Below are positions 20,860 through 30,426 of a DNA stretch of 64,000 nt, one piece after another (the stretch's first letter is position 1; every line of letters starts with the position of its first letter). A model generated the notes under the pieces. That model was not told the origin of the DNA and did no database searches. It saw nothing but the letters and a program-made list of their open reading frames with translations. This DNA comes from Phytophthora colocasiae (Eukaryota; Oomycota; Peronosporomycetes; Peronosporales; Peronosporaceae). The DNA is taken from positions 1,054,001 through 1,118,000 of the forward strand of contig JAGKQI010000046.1 of assembly GCA_018806915.1 (NCBI GenBank), in the 5' to 3' direction. The position numbers and the translations under genes are program-made.

Positions 20860-21850
20860 TCACCGTTCAAGGTTTGTTTTGGTACGTTCGAAACGTTCGT
20901 TACGTGCTTCCGTTTGTAGCGTTTGATCTCTTCTGACGTTGATCTTCATGTCCAGACGCACCACTGATATTTTGTTGGGCAGCTCGCTCTTGTGAGTGGC
21001 CAGTATCGCCGCAGACAAAGTACCTTCACTGGGAAGACTGTCCACTGGAGGAGTTATTGTGTTGTCCACTACTACCACCTCCATTTCATCCACTGGCTTG
21101 TCCAGTCTGTGGTGGCCCAGCGCCTTGAACAGCATCTTGACTACCACCACCACCTTGTTCTGAACCACCTCGACGTTGCGAATTGTTGCTAATGCGTTGT
21201 GGAGACTGACGTTCTGTACCATCTTTAATGAGCACCCGAAGCTCTTCAAGGATCGACGTACCGCCGTTTCCTCCATAATGTACGGCTCCGCGAAGCTGTG
21301 CAAACTCATATTGATCTGACAGGCTGTCCAGCATCATGGATTTCTAGTTGATATCATTCTCCTCATAGCCACAACTTGCTAAGTCGGTTTTCAGACGAAA
21401 TATGTATGCCATATGCGCTTGTTACCGTCACTACCTGAACATTGGAGACTTTTGAAATCTTCTGACAGTCTCAAGATAGTGTTTTCTTGAATGATCGCTT
21501 TGACGCTACTCGTAGATCTCACACAGCGCTGCCCACATCTCTGTACCTGACGCGTATTGGTCGACTTGTTGCTGCCTGTGTGCTATCGTCGTCTCAACCA
21601 TCCGCATAATCTCTAACTGCTTTTTATCGAAGATTGCCTGCGGCCCCTCACGTGAGCCTCTCACGCTTTATTTTGCCCTCGGCGATGTTGAGCAGGTCGT
21701 GCTCCCGAAAGATCGTCCGCGCCGTCCACTTATTTCGCCGCCTGTCTTTGCCGTCCCATCCATGCGGCATGTCCTCTACCTTAGAAGAAATTAGTTGATT
21801 AGCAGATATCGGACTTCTCGTTTTGCTAACTAAGACTTAAGATATCAAAA
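20860..21850 (-). pseudogene. Copia-like Gag remnant
   Basis: Scattered minus-strand frames spell a Ty1/Copia-type Gag: NKWTARTIFREHDLLNIAEG near 21700, MMLDSLSDQYEFAQLRGAV near 21300, and a ruined zinc knuckle FVCGDTGHSQER near 21000 in which the first and last Cys of C-x2-C-x4-H-x4-C are lost. No Copia pol or LTRs were found nearby. It occupies the place where the GH38 catalytic region should be. Confidence 0.55.
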
Positions 21851-22771
21851 CTGGAAATCACTAGACCAATTCGCCATTACGTACGTGGAATCCAAATTCG
21901 ATGTCCAAGAGGAAGTAAAACTTCAGCAGTCACCGGCTCCAAACCAAGTTGTCGAAGGACTTCGACGTCTACGGCCTCATCAACACCAATCTTTTCCGCA
22001 TGAGAGTAGATGAATTGACAATGTCTGCGGAAGGAATCTAGCACCGCTTGTGTTCTGGGTCTCTCAACTCGCGTTTCACGAAAGTGTTTCGGAGTCTCCA
22101 CGTTGCGTGAAAAACAATTACAGTATGAACTCGCCAGAGAACGAGGAGAGTCTTGTGCCTCTGTCTCCATTCCAGCTTAAGATCGCTCGGTTTTGTAAAT
22201 AGTAGTAGCCAATCTAATGTCACAGAAACAATTTCACTCCATGGAACCCAAAGAGATCGCCACATCTCTTCTAACGCTGGACAAGCCCTCTACCTTAGAT
22301 TCGTTATCCATCCTGTACGCCTTCCGGGAGTTCTCTTGGGCTCATAACCCCGGTGAAAGGTGAACTTCTCTTCGAGTAAGGAAGGACGGCTTTGCAAGAA
22401 GACTGTAGATCGAGAACTAATATTTTTTTAGCTACTACTGCCTGATCTTCTCCGTTGATTTCAACACCCAGCTTCGCTGGAGTCCAGTAGCTATTCCCGA
22501 ATGCAACGATCATTCTATGGTACCAATGAAACCAGGCTCCACAGCCACCTCAACGAACCGATAGTTAGCGTAATCTGACCTTGGATACGTTTTCCAACAA
22601 GTCCTGATACTCATTAAGGAACAGCCGTGATCGTGCATCCAATGACAATTGTACACATGAAAAAAGTGAACCCCACGCCATTTTCATCGCTTCACATTCA
22701 TATTTTGTAATCCACATGATTTTAAGACATACATGAAAATAATTACTTATACACATGAAAAAAATACGCAC
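21851..22771 (-). other. Unassigned debris inside the GH38 gene
   Basis: Short minus-strand frames (around 21877-22170 and 22304-22513) do not resemble GH38 or any family I recognise. The rest is AT-rich with no convincing gene. Together with the Copia-like piece it replaces the GH38 catalytic middle of roughly 400 or more residues. Confidence 0.4.
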
Positions 22772-23153
22772 CCACCGTCAGATCCAGACGTCCTTCCTTC
22801 ACCAGTTGCTTGACGATGCCGCGCACCTCTGAACCTTGTTCGTGCCACCAGCGCTGAAAGAACGACTGCTCCACGAACATAAACAGGCGGTTCGAGTCGC
22901 GCACGAGCTCCTCCACCGCCGTGTCCAGGATGTACTGCACCTTTTGCACGTAGTACTGGTCCACGCCCATGAGCCAGCCAGGGTCATCATGGGAGTGCGC
23001 GATGAGATGGACATTGAGTTTGCTAGGATCCACTTGACCCGTGGTGTTGTACACGCCATCGGTGGGTGGCGTCCACTTGCTCGGGTCGCAGGAGGCGCCT
23101 ACAGTAGCTCCCACAGCGGCAGATACCAGCGATAGCGTTCCGAGCACGCGCAT
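22772..23153 (-). pseudogene. Alpha-mannosidase (GH38) exon 1
   Basis: Begins with a signal peptide (MRVLGTLSLVSAAVGATVGA), then NVHLIAHSHDDPGWL, the invariant GH38 zinc-binding motif (HSHDDPGW), and YILDTAVEEL, FMFVEQSFFQRWW and VKEGRLDL. It ends at a plausible donor, GTGCGT, at 22771-22766. A possible initiator-like CGCATTCC lies about 40 bp upstream. The protein would be secreted or lysosomal. The following exons with the catalytic nucleophile are absent, so this gene is dead despite an intact head. Confidence 0.9.
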
Positions 23154-23397
23154 GAGTATCCGATCTCCTTCGTCCCTTCTTGTTGGATGCGGAATGCGTT
23201 TTAATTCGGGGGAATCAGGTGGACCTGATTCAAAGCGATCTGTAATATATTCAACACATCAAACGATTGTACCAGTACGATTCAACTTCAACCTGTACTT
23301 GCGCCGTTGGGAATACATAACTGTTTTTGTGCCGTTGGGAATAACCTGCGTATTTATTCAGAGCTTCTTTACTAAGAGGGTAGTGGACTTTAGTGTT

Positions 23398-23440
23398 CGT
23401 CGATGATTTCAGTGCAGTACAGCACCAAACGATTCCTGTG
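23398..23440 (-). pseudogene. Tail of a second GH38 gene
   Basis: Reads Q-E-S-F-G-A-V-L on the minus strand and matches 12155-12185, the end of the GH38 C-terminal exon, at nearly every base. Its position upstream of exon 1 suggests a former tandem alpha-mannosidase copy. No more of it is recognisable. Confidence 0.5.
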
Positions 23441-23509
23441 CTCGATACGTGCAATATTTGGTGTGTCTGGGCCGGAGCTTCGAATAACATATTGGTGATC
23501 ACAATCGTC

Positions 23510-23545
23510 TTTGGTCACGTCGTGTAGCTCCCGTTTGGTCACGTG
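23510..23545 (+). repeat. MULE-2 left terminus with doubled motif
   Basis: TTTGGTCACG occurs at 23510 and again at 23534 in direct orientation. Confidence 0.65.
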
Positions 23546-23935
23546 TGCAAATTGCCTGTTCATGTGCCAAGCACATGAACAAATGACATTGGTCAGCCGA
23601 TGGCTTAAGAAGAAACTTCTTGCCTAGCACATCGATCTATCTTAATGAATAAGCATCAATCTAGTCAATCTATTCCATCATTCCTGTCAATATCCATCAA
23701 GTCAATGAAAATTTAAAATGAATAACAGTACTTGACTACAGCGTGATTCGCTCCTGCGCATTGTCTGATTGACTGCCGAAGGGCAAATTGAGCGGGGACA
23801 CTTGTCCTAAGAGGGTTGTCGCGGTATTCCGTTAATTCCCCGTCAGACAATGAACGGTACGCGCCTGTTTACTATCGAGTTTGTAGTTGAACTGAATTAA
23901 CTAACTTCTACGCTGTGTTTAAACTATTCCAGCCC

Positions 23936-24000
23936 ACCACCGTAGCTTAATGGAAAAGCTCCCGAAAGGGATGATGGAGGTCCGATTCCTCCCGGTGGTT
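23936..24000 (+). ncRNA. tRNA-like element with Pol III A and B boxes, no normal anticodon arm
   Basis: ACCACCG (23936-23942) pairs with CGGTGGT (23993-23999) as a 7-bp acceptor stem. GCTT/AAGC forms a D-like arm, GGAGG/CCTCC with loop TCCGATT forms a T arm. A box TAGCTTAATGG (23943-23953) and B box GGTCCGATTCC (23979-23989) fit the Pol III consensus, and T-rich sequence follows. The segment between the D and T arms is only 16 nt and folds as TCCC-GAAA-GGGA with a GNRA tetraloop, so it cannot be a normal tRNA. It could be a tRNA-like transcript, a decayed tRNA or a SINE head. Confidence 0.55.
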
Positions 24001-24147
24001 ATTTATTTTTGTAGGTTTTTAACGGACGTTGGAAGGTGGCGCCTTTTCGAATTGCAGTGAGTGAAACACCCAGAGTTCAAGGCTCATCGATCTTGAGCCC
24101 ATTCGACAACTTCTGTTCAAACTGAACGACTGTATCCAGGCCCAACT

Positions 24148-25984
24148 ATGGCTAGACCGTCCACGCGGCCTCGGAAAGATCGTTCTAAGCGAAGGTTTTC
24201 CCCAACCAGCCGTCGAACAGTACGGGAGCGAGACGAAGGGGTGGATTTAGCTGACTCTGTTGATGTTAACTCGGAGGCCAGCCAAACACTAGCCACGGCT
24301 CCACCCAATATACTTCAACACAGTCAACCAGATCGAGTAGACCCAGGACTCGATCCAGAGAGCCTTGTGACGACTACTACTTCTACGGTGGCTCCTATGA
24401 GCTTGGAGACTACTGTTGTAAGTTCCACCAGAGGGAATGCTGAACGCGAGTCAAGTGCACGAGATGGAGCCACAAAGCGGTACTACCAAGGCTACGAGTA
24501 CACACGTGCAAATACCTCATCGGTCAAAATCACGTACCGATGTAGTTTTTACAGAGCACCAAAAAAATGTCCGGATCCCTTGTTTTCTACGCAGAGACAA
24601 TGACATTTGATGTCGACAATATGGTTCCACATACTTGTCGTAGTGGCGCGCCTGGTACCCAAGCCAATGACGCATCCGACTGTGTCGACGTTACGCAGGA
24701 GATGAAGGCTTTCGTCGATGGTCTGATTGAAGAGGACTTGGCGGCTAAGGCGATATGGGCTGCAACCTACACAAAGTTTTATTCCGCTTCCACGAGTGTC
24801 GTACGCGGGCTTTCACACAAGCAAGTACTCAACCGTGTCTCCAACGCCAGAGCATCAGCCTACGGCTCAAACATTTTTGCTTTGCTGGAAAGCCCAGCAC
24901 TATCTAAAGTCAAGAATGATTTGGTTGGATTTCTGCAATTCCACTACACTTGGCATGACGACAACAAGGCAAAGGCAGGGAAGTCAGGAATCGAACGGCT
25001 GATAGGATGGTCGCATCCAGAATTACGCAACTTACTTCGTTACGATGGAGTTCACTTGTTTGTTGACGGCACGTTTCGGTGCGTTCCAAAAACGTATCAC
25101 CAGTTCGTCACGCTAATGATGTACGATCCGCTGACCGATTTGTTTTTGCCAATATTTTTCACGCTTGCTACGAACAAAACGGAAGAGTTGTACGTGAAAA
25201 TGTTTAAGAGCATTGAATTTGCGTTGGGGAAGCAGCCTAATCCTGTGGACGTGGTTTGTGACTTTGAGTCTGCTCTTATCAACGCTATCCAGGAACATTA
25301 TCCGTCTACACGCATTATTGGATGCTTGTTTCATTTCAAACAGGCGTGTAGACGGAAGATGAAGGAGTACCCGCTTCCAGATGGCGAAGTAGGTGTGGCT
25401 ATGGCTTTTGGGGTTCTGGATATGCTCACAGTTATCCCTCCCGGCAAGATTGTTGGACAAGGTGTTGCGTGGGTAAAAGCTAAGATCAAGGCTAGATTAG
25501 ATGCGAAGGATCTACCATACTCTCGGAGTAAGTGGAAACATTTTTGGAGATACTTTTGAGGACTTGGGTGGACATGTATCCACCGGATCTCTGGAATATC
25601 CACGGAGTGCAGAGACAAATAGTAAATCGAACCAACAATCCCCTGGAACGGTTTCACCGTGAATTGAACGCAAGAATGAAACCGCATCCAAACCTCGATC
25701 GATTTGTTCGCGTAATTGAGGAAATAGCACGTGAAAACGTGGTACTACGTAGAAGTATTATCACTGGAGATGCTACGGCTCCTGTGCGGTCCAATTTACG
25801 TTTTCCAAGGGCAGTTGCCTTACCCGATACAGAAGATAATGAAGCCTCCGATAGTGATTCAGACATTGTTTCTGATAACGAGGAATCTGCTGACGATAGG
25901 AACTCGGATCTGTCTGATGATGATGAACTTGGTATGCTTTACGACACTTCACTTGACTATGAAGAAGAGGAAAAATGCGATTGA
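24148..25984 (+). pseudogene. MULE-2 transposase, three frames
   Basis: The N-terminal part has a FLYWCH-like finger (GYEYTRANTSSVKITYRC) preceded by a basic, Ser/Thr-rich leader. After a frameshift near 24570, the catalytic part runs to 25559 with LFVDGTFRCVP, VVCDFESALINAI and GCLFHFKQACRR. A second frameshift near 25550 leads to the C-terminal part to 25984 with RTNNPLERFHRELNAR and a highly acidic tail. It is clearly related to the minus-strand copy at 2154-3938 but diverged, so the two are separate insertions. Confidence 0.85.
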
Positions 25985-26040
25985 ACCGGTAGTATCATTG
26001 GAGCTTAACTTCAGAAATAATAAAGTTCATTGACTCTCTA

Positions 26041-26095
26041 CATGACCAAATGAATTGGTCATGTGATCTAACATGTTTATAGCGACGTGACCAAA
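26041..26095 (-). repeat. MULE-2 right terminus with doubled motif
   Basis: CATGACCAAA at 26041-26050 and CGACGTGACCAAA at 26083-26095, the inverted counterparts of the left motifs. Confidence 0.65.
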
Positions 26096-26299
26096 CATGA
26101 TTATGACCACCAATATTGATTACCCCGGAGCTTGTCTATTGGCTAACTGTCCCGAGTGTTTTCTTTAAGTTCTTACCGTGTCTGGGTGTCCAAGTGCGAC
26201 GAGTAGATTGACCGACCGTACTTCGCTCCGTTACGGGTGTTACTTTTGAATGGTGTGTGAACCCGTGGAGGCTGAAGTAAAGTTCTAGGCTGCATTGAG

Positions 26300-27552
26300 T
26301 CCACTCCGTGTTGCCACTGGCAACTTGCCAGCCCAAGCAATCTTCTAGTATTATTTTGAAAAAGAAACAAACTCAGATAGTAGCCTACGGAGATGGTAAG
26401 GTTCATGACCGCAGCTATCATGAACAATGCGCCAAGAAATGGTCCGAGATTCTTAATGTGATCGAACTCGATACCGATCACCATCTCCAGTTACGATGGA
26501 TACATAGTCCACAACTCCATTCCGATCTGTAGTCCCAGCAGTTTTAACTGCCCCACAAGGCATCTCTGCTGCCGTCTCAATAACCAATAGTGTGGGTGGT
26601 TCCGTAGAAATATTGAAGCCGAACATCCGATGGAAAAATACTCCGCATACATGTCAGCATTGATCTCAGCGGTATGGAAAACGTGAACTTGCCGACGCCA
26701 TAATTCCTGCTCAGTTAAACCTCGTTGGGGCTCTACGTCGAGGTTTTGAAGCTTCAGGGACAATATTTGGAGCGAACGAACATTCGCAATACAGTCCGCC
26801 TCTGTTTAGTTAAAGCTGTCGTTCGCTCTCGCGAAGATTTACGATGTCGAATTTCCAACATGACAAGAATGGCCGAAACGAAACTTCAACCAAAGCCATC
26901 CCAATGGTACCCAGTACCGCTGTTGTGTTATTGCTCTCTAAGAGAATGATTCTCGTCTGTGTATCGACGAGTACAGTCGGGATCCCCGCCAGGGCGCACA
27001 TGACACGTGCACTGCGTACTCGTTTCCTGAAAATATAATGTTTCGCGATTTCTTGATAGCAAGTTTGAATAAAATCCCAATAACCACGTCACTTCCGTCG
27101 TCAATGATCCGTTGCTGGCTCAAATGTGGACAAATAAACCTGCGAGAAACGAGGCGGATGTTGTAGGAAGGTTTCTCACGTAAGCTTTCCAAAATGGCGG
27201 TTGATGGAGGGTTTTGTCGTCGATTTAACTTCAGTCGGGAATATCTTGGAACTTCTTGATTTTTGCTGTTTCAATTTTCGATCACGTCCTTCACACGTTT
27301 CTTCGTAGAAAATCAGTTTGACACATCGAGTGATACTGGTAAAATATCCAAGTAAAATGAGGTTGTCTGCGTAACATTCGATCTTAAACGTGACAAGCAT
27401 CGGCTCAATTGATACCAATAAGCGATACATGAGCTAAAGTCAAAGATCATGACCATCGTGACGATAAATGAAACTCGAGTCACTTGAAATAATCTCGTGA
27501 AACAAAAACAAACAGTTGGTCGACCATTACGGAATCGCAGTGCCATCATCAT
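26300..27552 (-). pseudogene. Decayed multi-pass membrane protein gene
   Basis: Consecutive minus-strand fragments in changing frames read as one protein: FIVTMVMIFDFSS (about 27450), YADNLILLGYFTSITRCV (27330), ALAGIPTVLVDTQTRIILLESNNTTAVLG (26990-26900, quoted in part), ELWRRQVHVFHTAEINADMY (26690) and LGALFMIAAVMNLTISVGYY (26440). Alternating hydrophobic segments suggest several membrane passes. I do not recognise the family. Many frameshifts show it is long dead. 26096-26300 holds nothing visible. Confidence 0.5.
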
Positions 27553-27791
27553 GCACGAACGAGATGTACAACCGCACAGAAAGAAATACCAGCATACACG
27601 GAATTGGAAACGAGCAGCTCATTCCGTGACTGGTCCATTTGTATTGGTCAGAATCCACGGTGAGGTTTGACAAATAATGACCCGTTACAAAAGAGAACAG
27701 ATAGTTCTCTGAAATTTTACGGTGCAGTGTACCAGTATGTTCGAGGAGAAGAAGAACAGCGGCATTCGAGATTCTGCATCGTCGAGGAAAG

Positions 27792-28005
27792 ATGGTGAAG
27801 CTCTATTGTGCCATCGTTGGTGAGGCTGGGAGTGCATTCTCGGTGAGAGTGGATGAAGGCAAGAACTTAGTGCATGGCCTGGAAGAAGGCGGTTGCAGAG
27901 GCCCGGAGGTATGATTTCGCAGCGAGCAAGATGCAGCTCTTTCTGGCGAAGACGGCGGGCAACAAGTGGCTCGAGTCCGATTCAGAAGATGCGAAGAAGC
28001 TGTAA
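27792..28005 (+). pseudogene. CRN head pseudogene
   Basis: ATG at 27792 opens MVKLYCAIVGEAGSAFSVRVDEG, the conserved CRN N-terminus, then a small insertion shifts frame. The canonical MQLFLAK heptad lies at 27931-27951 in another frame, followed by KTAGNKWLESDSEDAKKL and a TAA at 28003-28005. There is no C-terminal effector domain, so only the delivery head survives. The first frame stops at 27911-27914. Confidence 0.8.
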
Positions 28006-28249
28006 TAGGACAAGCCTATTGATGGACGAGTCGATGACCGTTAATGGCGTGCGGCGTGATGCGGATGCTGGACGTGCGAAGCAACGGTTTAAGGAGGAAG
28101 ATCGCCAAGAGACCGACGTTGAAGTGAGTGAAACGAACGTGTAACAACTGCAACTCAATGGAGCAGCTGGTTCAGGAAGTGTGCTGGGTGCGAGAAGCGG
28201 TAGTGCGAGAACGAAACGGACGACTGCAACGACGGGCGGAGACTGGGAG

Positions 28250-28406
28250 TACCGAATTAGCAACGACGGACGGAGGCTGTCAGTGTCGAATTCACCACGA
28301 CGAAAGAGGCGAGTGTCGAATTCACCACGAAGGAAAGAGGCGAGTGTCGAATTCGCCACGAAGGACGGAGACGAGCGTGCAGAATTCACTACGAAGGACA
28401 AAGGCA
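28250..28406 (+). repeat. 31-bp imperfect tandem repeat
   Basis: About four units of roughly 30-31 bp starting at 28283, 28313, 28344 and 28375, each with a GTGTCGAATTC(A/G)CCACGA core, plus a more diverged unit before. Open frames across it follow from the repeat and do not look like a gene. Confidence 0.75.
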
Positions 28407-28950
28407 GAGCCAGCGAGTAGAAGACTTGCCAAGTGAGACTGAGCGAACTTCGACGGACGGAGCACAGACGGTGTTCTGGACGACGACTGAGAGAGATTGG
28501 TTGGACGAGCGAGTGATTGGAGAGACAGCGACTGAAGCTTTGGGCGGTGTTAAGCGGAGAGTGACTGACGACGGGCCACCGGGAACGGGTCATTAGCCAG
28601 TACCCTCGACGCTTAAGATCCAAGGGCGGTTGTTAGTCCCGACAATTAGTACTGCGCTGTGTGGTCTTGCCGGGTTTTTCCTTCCTTTTGCCCTTACAAC
28701 TTCAACGTCAACAACACCCGTCAGGCCCAGCTCACCTGCGCCGGAACGTCTCCGCTCCTATTTGTATTCAATTTCAATCAATGCAATCTAAAGAACGCAA
28801 CTCGTTCTCTATCCTGCGTCTCAACTCGTTTCCGCTCAGCTGGACGCCACTCAACCTGCAAAGAAGTGAGCAGATTGAGCCGAAAGAGGAGGGTAAACGT
28901 CACATGGTGGTCATACAGGGGAATCTTCAACAAAAGGGGTCTTTGCGATG
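28407..28950. other. Unassigned repeat-derived sequence left of Gypsy-2
   Basis: No gene recognised. The last 60 bp can be read in frame (TKGVFAM) into the sequence right of 45281 when the compound element is set aside, so it may be a piece of the Gypsy-4 polyprotein gene. It ends in CGATG (28946-28950), which recurs at 45277-45281. Confidence 0.35.
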
Positions 28951-29360
28951 TTACACGAATGTTTCTCGTTGGTGTGTGACACACGTGGATACATTTATGT
29001 GGGTACATAATGGTGTGTGACACTCATGGATACATTTATGTGGGTACGTAATGGTGTGGCACACACGGGTAGATACGTAGATGCCCTCAGAGCCTCACGT
29101 TACATTTTGATTAGGATTTATTATGCTAGATACTAAATCCGTTACATTTAGGATTAGGGCAGTAAAGTCAATAAAAATCAGTTTGCATTTTATATAATTA
29201 GTGTCAGTTCCTTTGTTTTAGGGACACTGATTCAGTGAGTCCCGTATTTAGTGGACTACTTGGTTCTTGTATAGAACCGAAGGCTAGTGCCTCGCAAGCA
29301 GGACTCTACGAGTCAACTAAACCTCCTCTGTGCGGTGCACACCTACGCAGCCCCGCTGCA
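28951..29360 (+). repeat. Gypsy-2 LTR, first (lacks 13 terminal bases)
   Basis: Matches the inverted LTR at 42705-43127 but starts at TTACACG instead of TGTAACGGGG. The missing 13 bases lie between two GATGT words, so a microhomology deletion is likely. Ends CCCCGCTGCA. Confidence 0.85.
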
Positions 29361-29362
29361 TC

Positions 29363-29370
29363 TGGTAGCA
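29363..29370 (+). other. Gypsy-2 primer-binding site
   Basis: TGGTAGCA two bases after the LTR, as expected for priming by an initiator methionine-type tRNA. Confidence 0.6.
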
Positions 29371-29417
29371 CTTGTAGTCAATCCAACTCCTGAGTTGAAG
29401 ACTGTTTCTCTGTGAGA

Positions 29418-30388
29418 ATGGAGCAAGAAGCATACGCTCACTTGACTCCGAGTCAGCAGGACACGCTTAACAAGCTTACGTCCTTGCTGGGCCCTGAAGG
29501 TATGGCACACCTTGCGTCTCAAGGGCCGGAGGCCGTCAACGCGCGCCTCGAGGCATTTGCCTCGTACGAGAACGCTCTCGTCGAGCACATTCAGCGGAAT
29601 GTAAAAGGGGTTACCCCCGCTCCGAGAGCTAAACCCGTCACGCTCAGTGTGAAGACCTTCCACGCGAAGGAGGGAGAGAACCTCCTGTTGTGGACCCGAG
29701 AGGTCGAAATGGCCATGGGGGCCGCCATGCTCCAGTTGGAGGGACAACGCGTGGCGTTTGCCATCTCTAAGCTCGAAGGTCGAGCACGAGAATGGGCCTT
29801 GACGTCTGGGACGTCGGTGGAAGCGGCCTTCCCACCTGGGGCGAACTAAAGGCCAAGCTCACACAAGTGTTTGCTCCGCCTAACCAGGCGTATCGCGTGC
29901 GATCACGCTTCCTTGCTTGCCGTCAAGGAAAGAATGATCTGGTGGACTATGTCCAAGAGCTGCGCACGCTCATTGCCGGCATGGCTGCCGACCCTCTACC
30001 TGAGGTGGTCGCCGTGACCGTCTTCATGGAAGGCTTGCGAGCTGGCGTGGCCAGGACGGAGACATTCCGTCAGAACCCTCGCAGCTTCGAGGACGCTGTG
30101 AGCGTGGCACTGAATGCCGAACTCAACTTTAAGTTGTCAAAGGTCGGTGCTAACAGCACAGGGTCCGGCGGACCCGAGCCCATGGACCTCAGCTATGCTG
30201 AAGACGAAGTAGCCGAGCTACGAGCTGCGGTGCAGCGTATGAGCACCCGCCGGTGCTACATGTGTGGTAGTCCCACACATCTGAGGCCCAACTGCCCTCT
30301 GCGCAAAGAGCGCGCCGGCCGGAATAGCCGAAACCCTGCCGCGGGTCCCGCTTTGGGCTCTGCCCAGGGAAACGCCGGCTCCCAGTAG
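29418..30388 (+). pseudogene. gag: Gypsy-2 Gag, one frameshift
   Basis: From ATG at 29418 the frame matches the intact copy at 41676-42647, with a capsid region ([35 protein letters not shown]) and a zinc knuckle [15 protein letters not shown] one-base loss near 29831 changes the frame, ending the first part at 29849; the second part runs to 30388. Pol starts in a different frame about 40 bp downstream. Confidence 0.85.
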
Positions 30389-30426
30389 ACGCGGGGCGGT
30401 CTACTGGGGAAGAACTGAGTTCTGCA

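Larger units (their letters stand above)
23510..26095 (+). mobile_element. MULE copy 2
   Basis: TTTGGTCACGTCG at 23510-23522 matches the reverse complement of 26083-26095 exactly over 13 bp. A second near-copy of the motif lies just inside each end (23534-23545 and 26041-26050). The middle holds a broken MULE transposase and a tRNA-like sequence. I could not find a clear 9-bp target duplication. Confidence 0.65.

Noticed and set aside
20860..22771. Missing GH38 catalytic exons hidden in this interval
   Set aside because: Neither strand shows GH38 catalytic motifs; Copia-like Gag features explain part of it.
23936..24000. A functional tRNA gene
   Set aside because: There is no 7-base anticodon loop; only 16 bases separate the D and T arms, so it was recorded as tRNA-like instead.
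28283..28406. A CRISPR-like array
   Set aside because: Units are contiguous with no spacers and the context is eukaryotic; it is a simple tandem repeat.
28778..29023. Small ORFs across the Gypsy-2 LTRs (also at 35905-36147, 43042-43254, 44726-44968)
   Set aside because: They recur only because the LTR recurs; the ends read into unrelated flanks.
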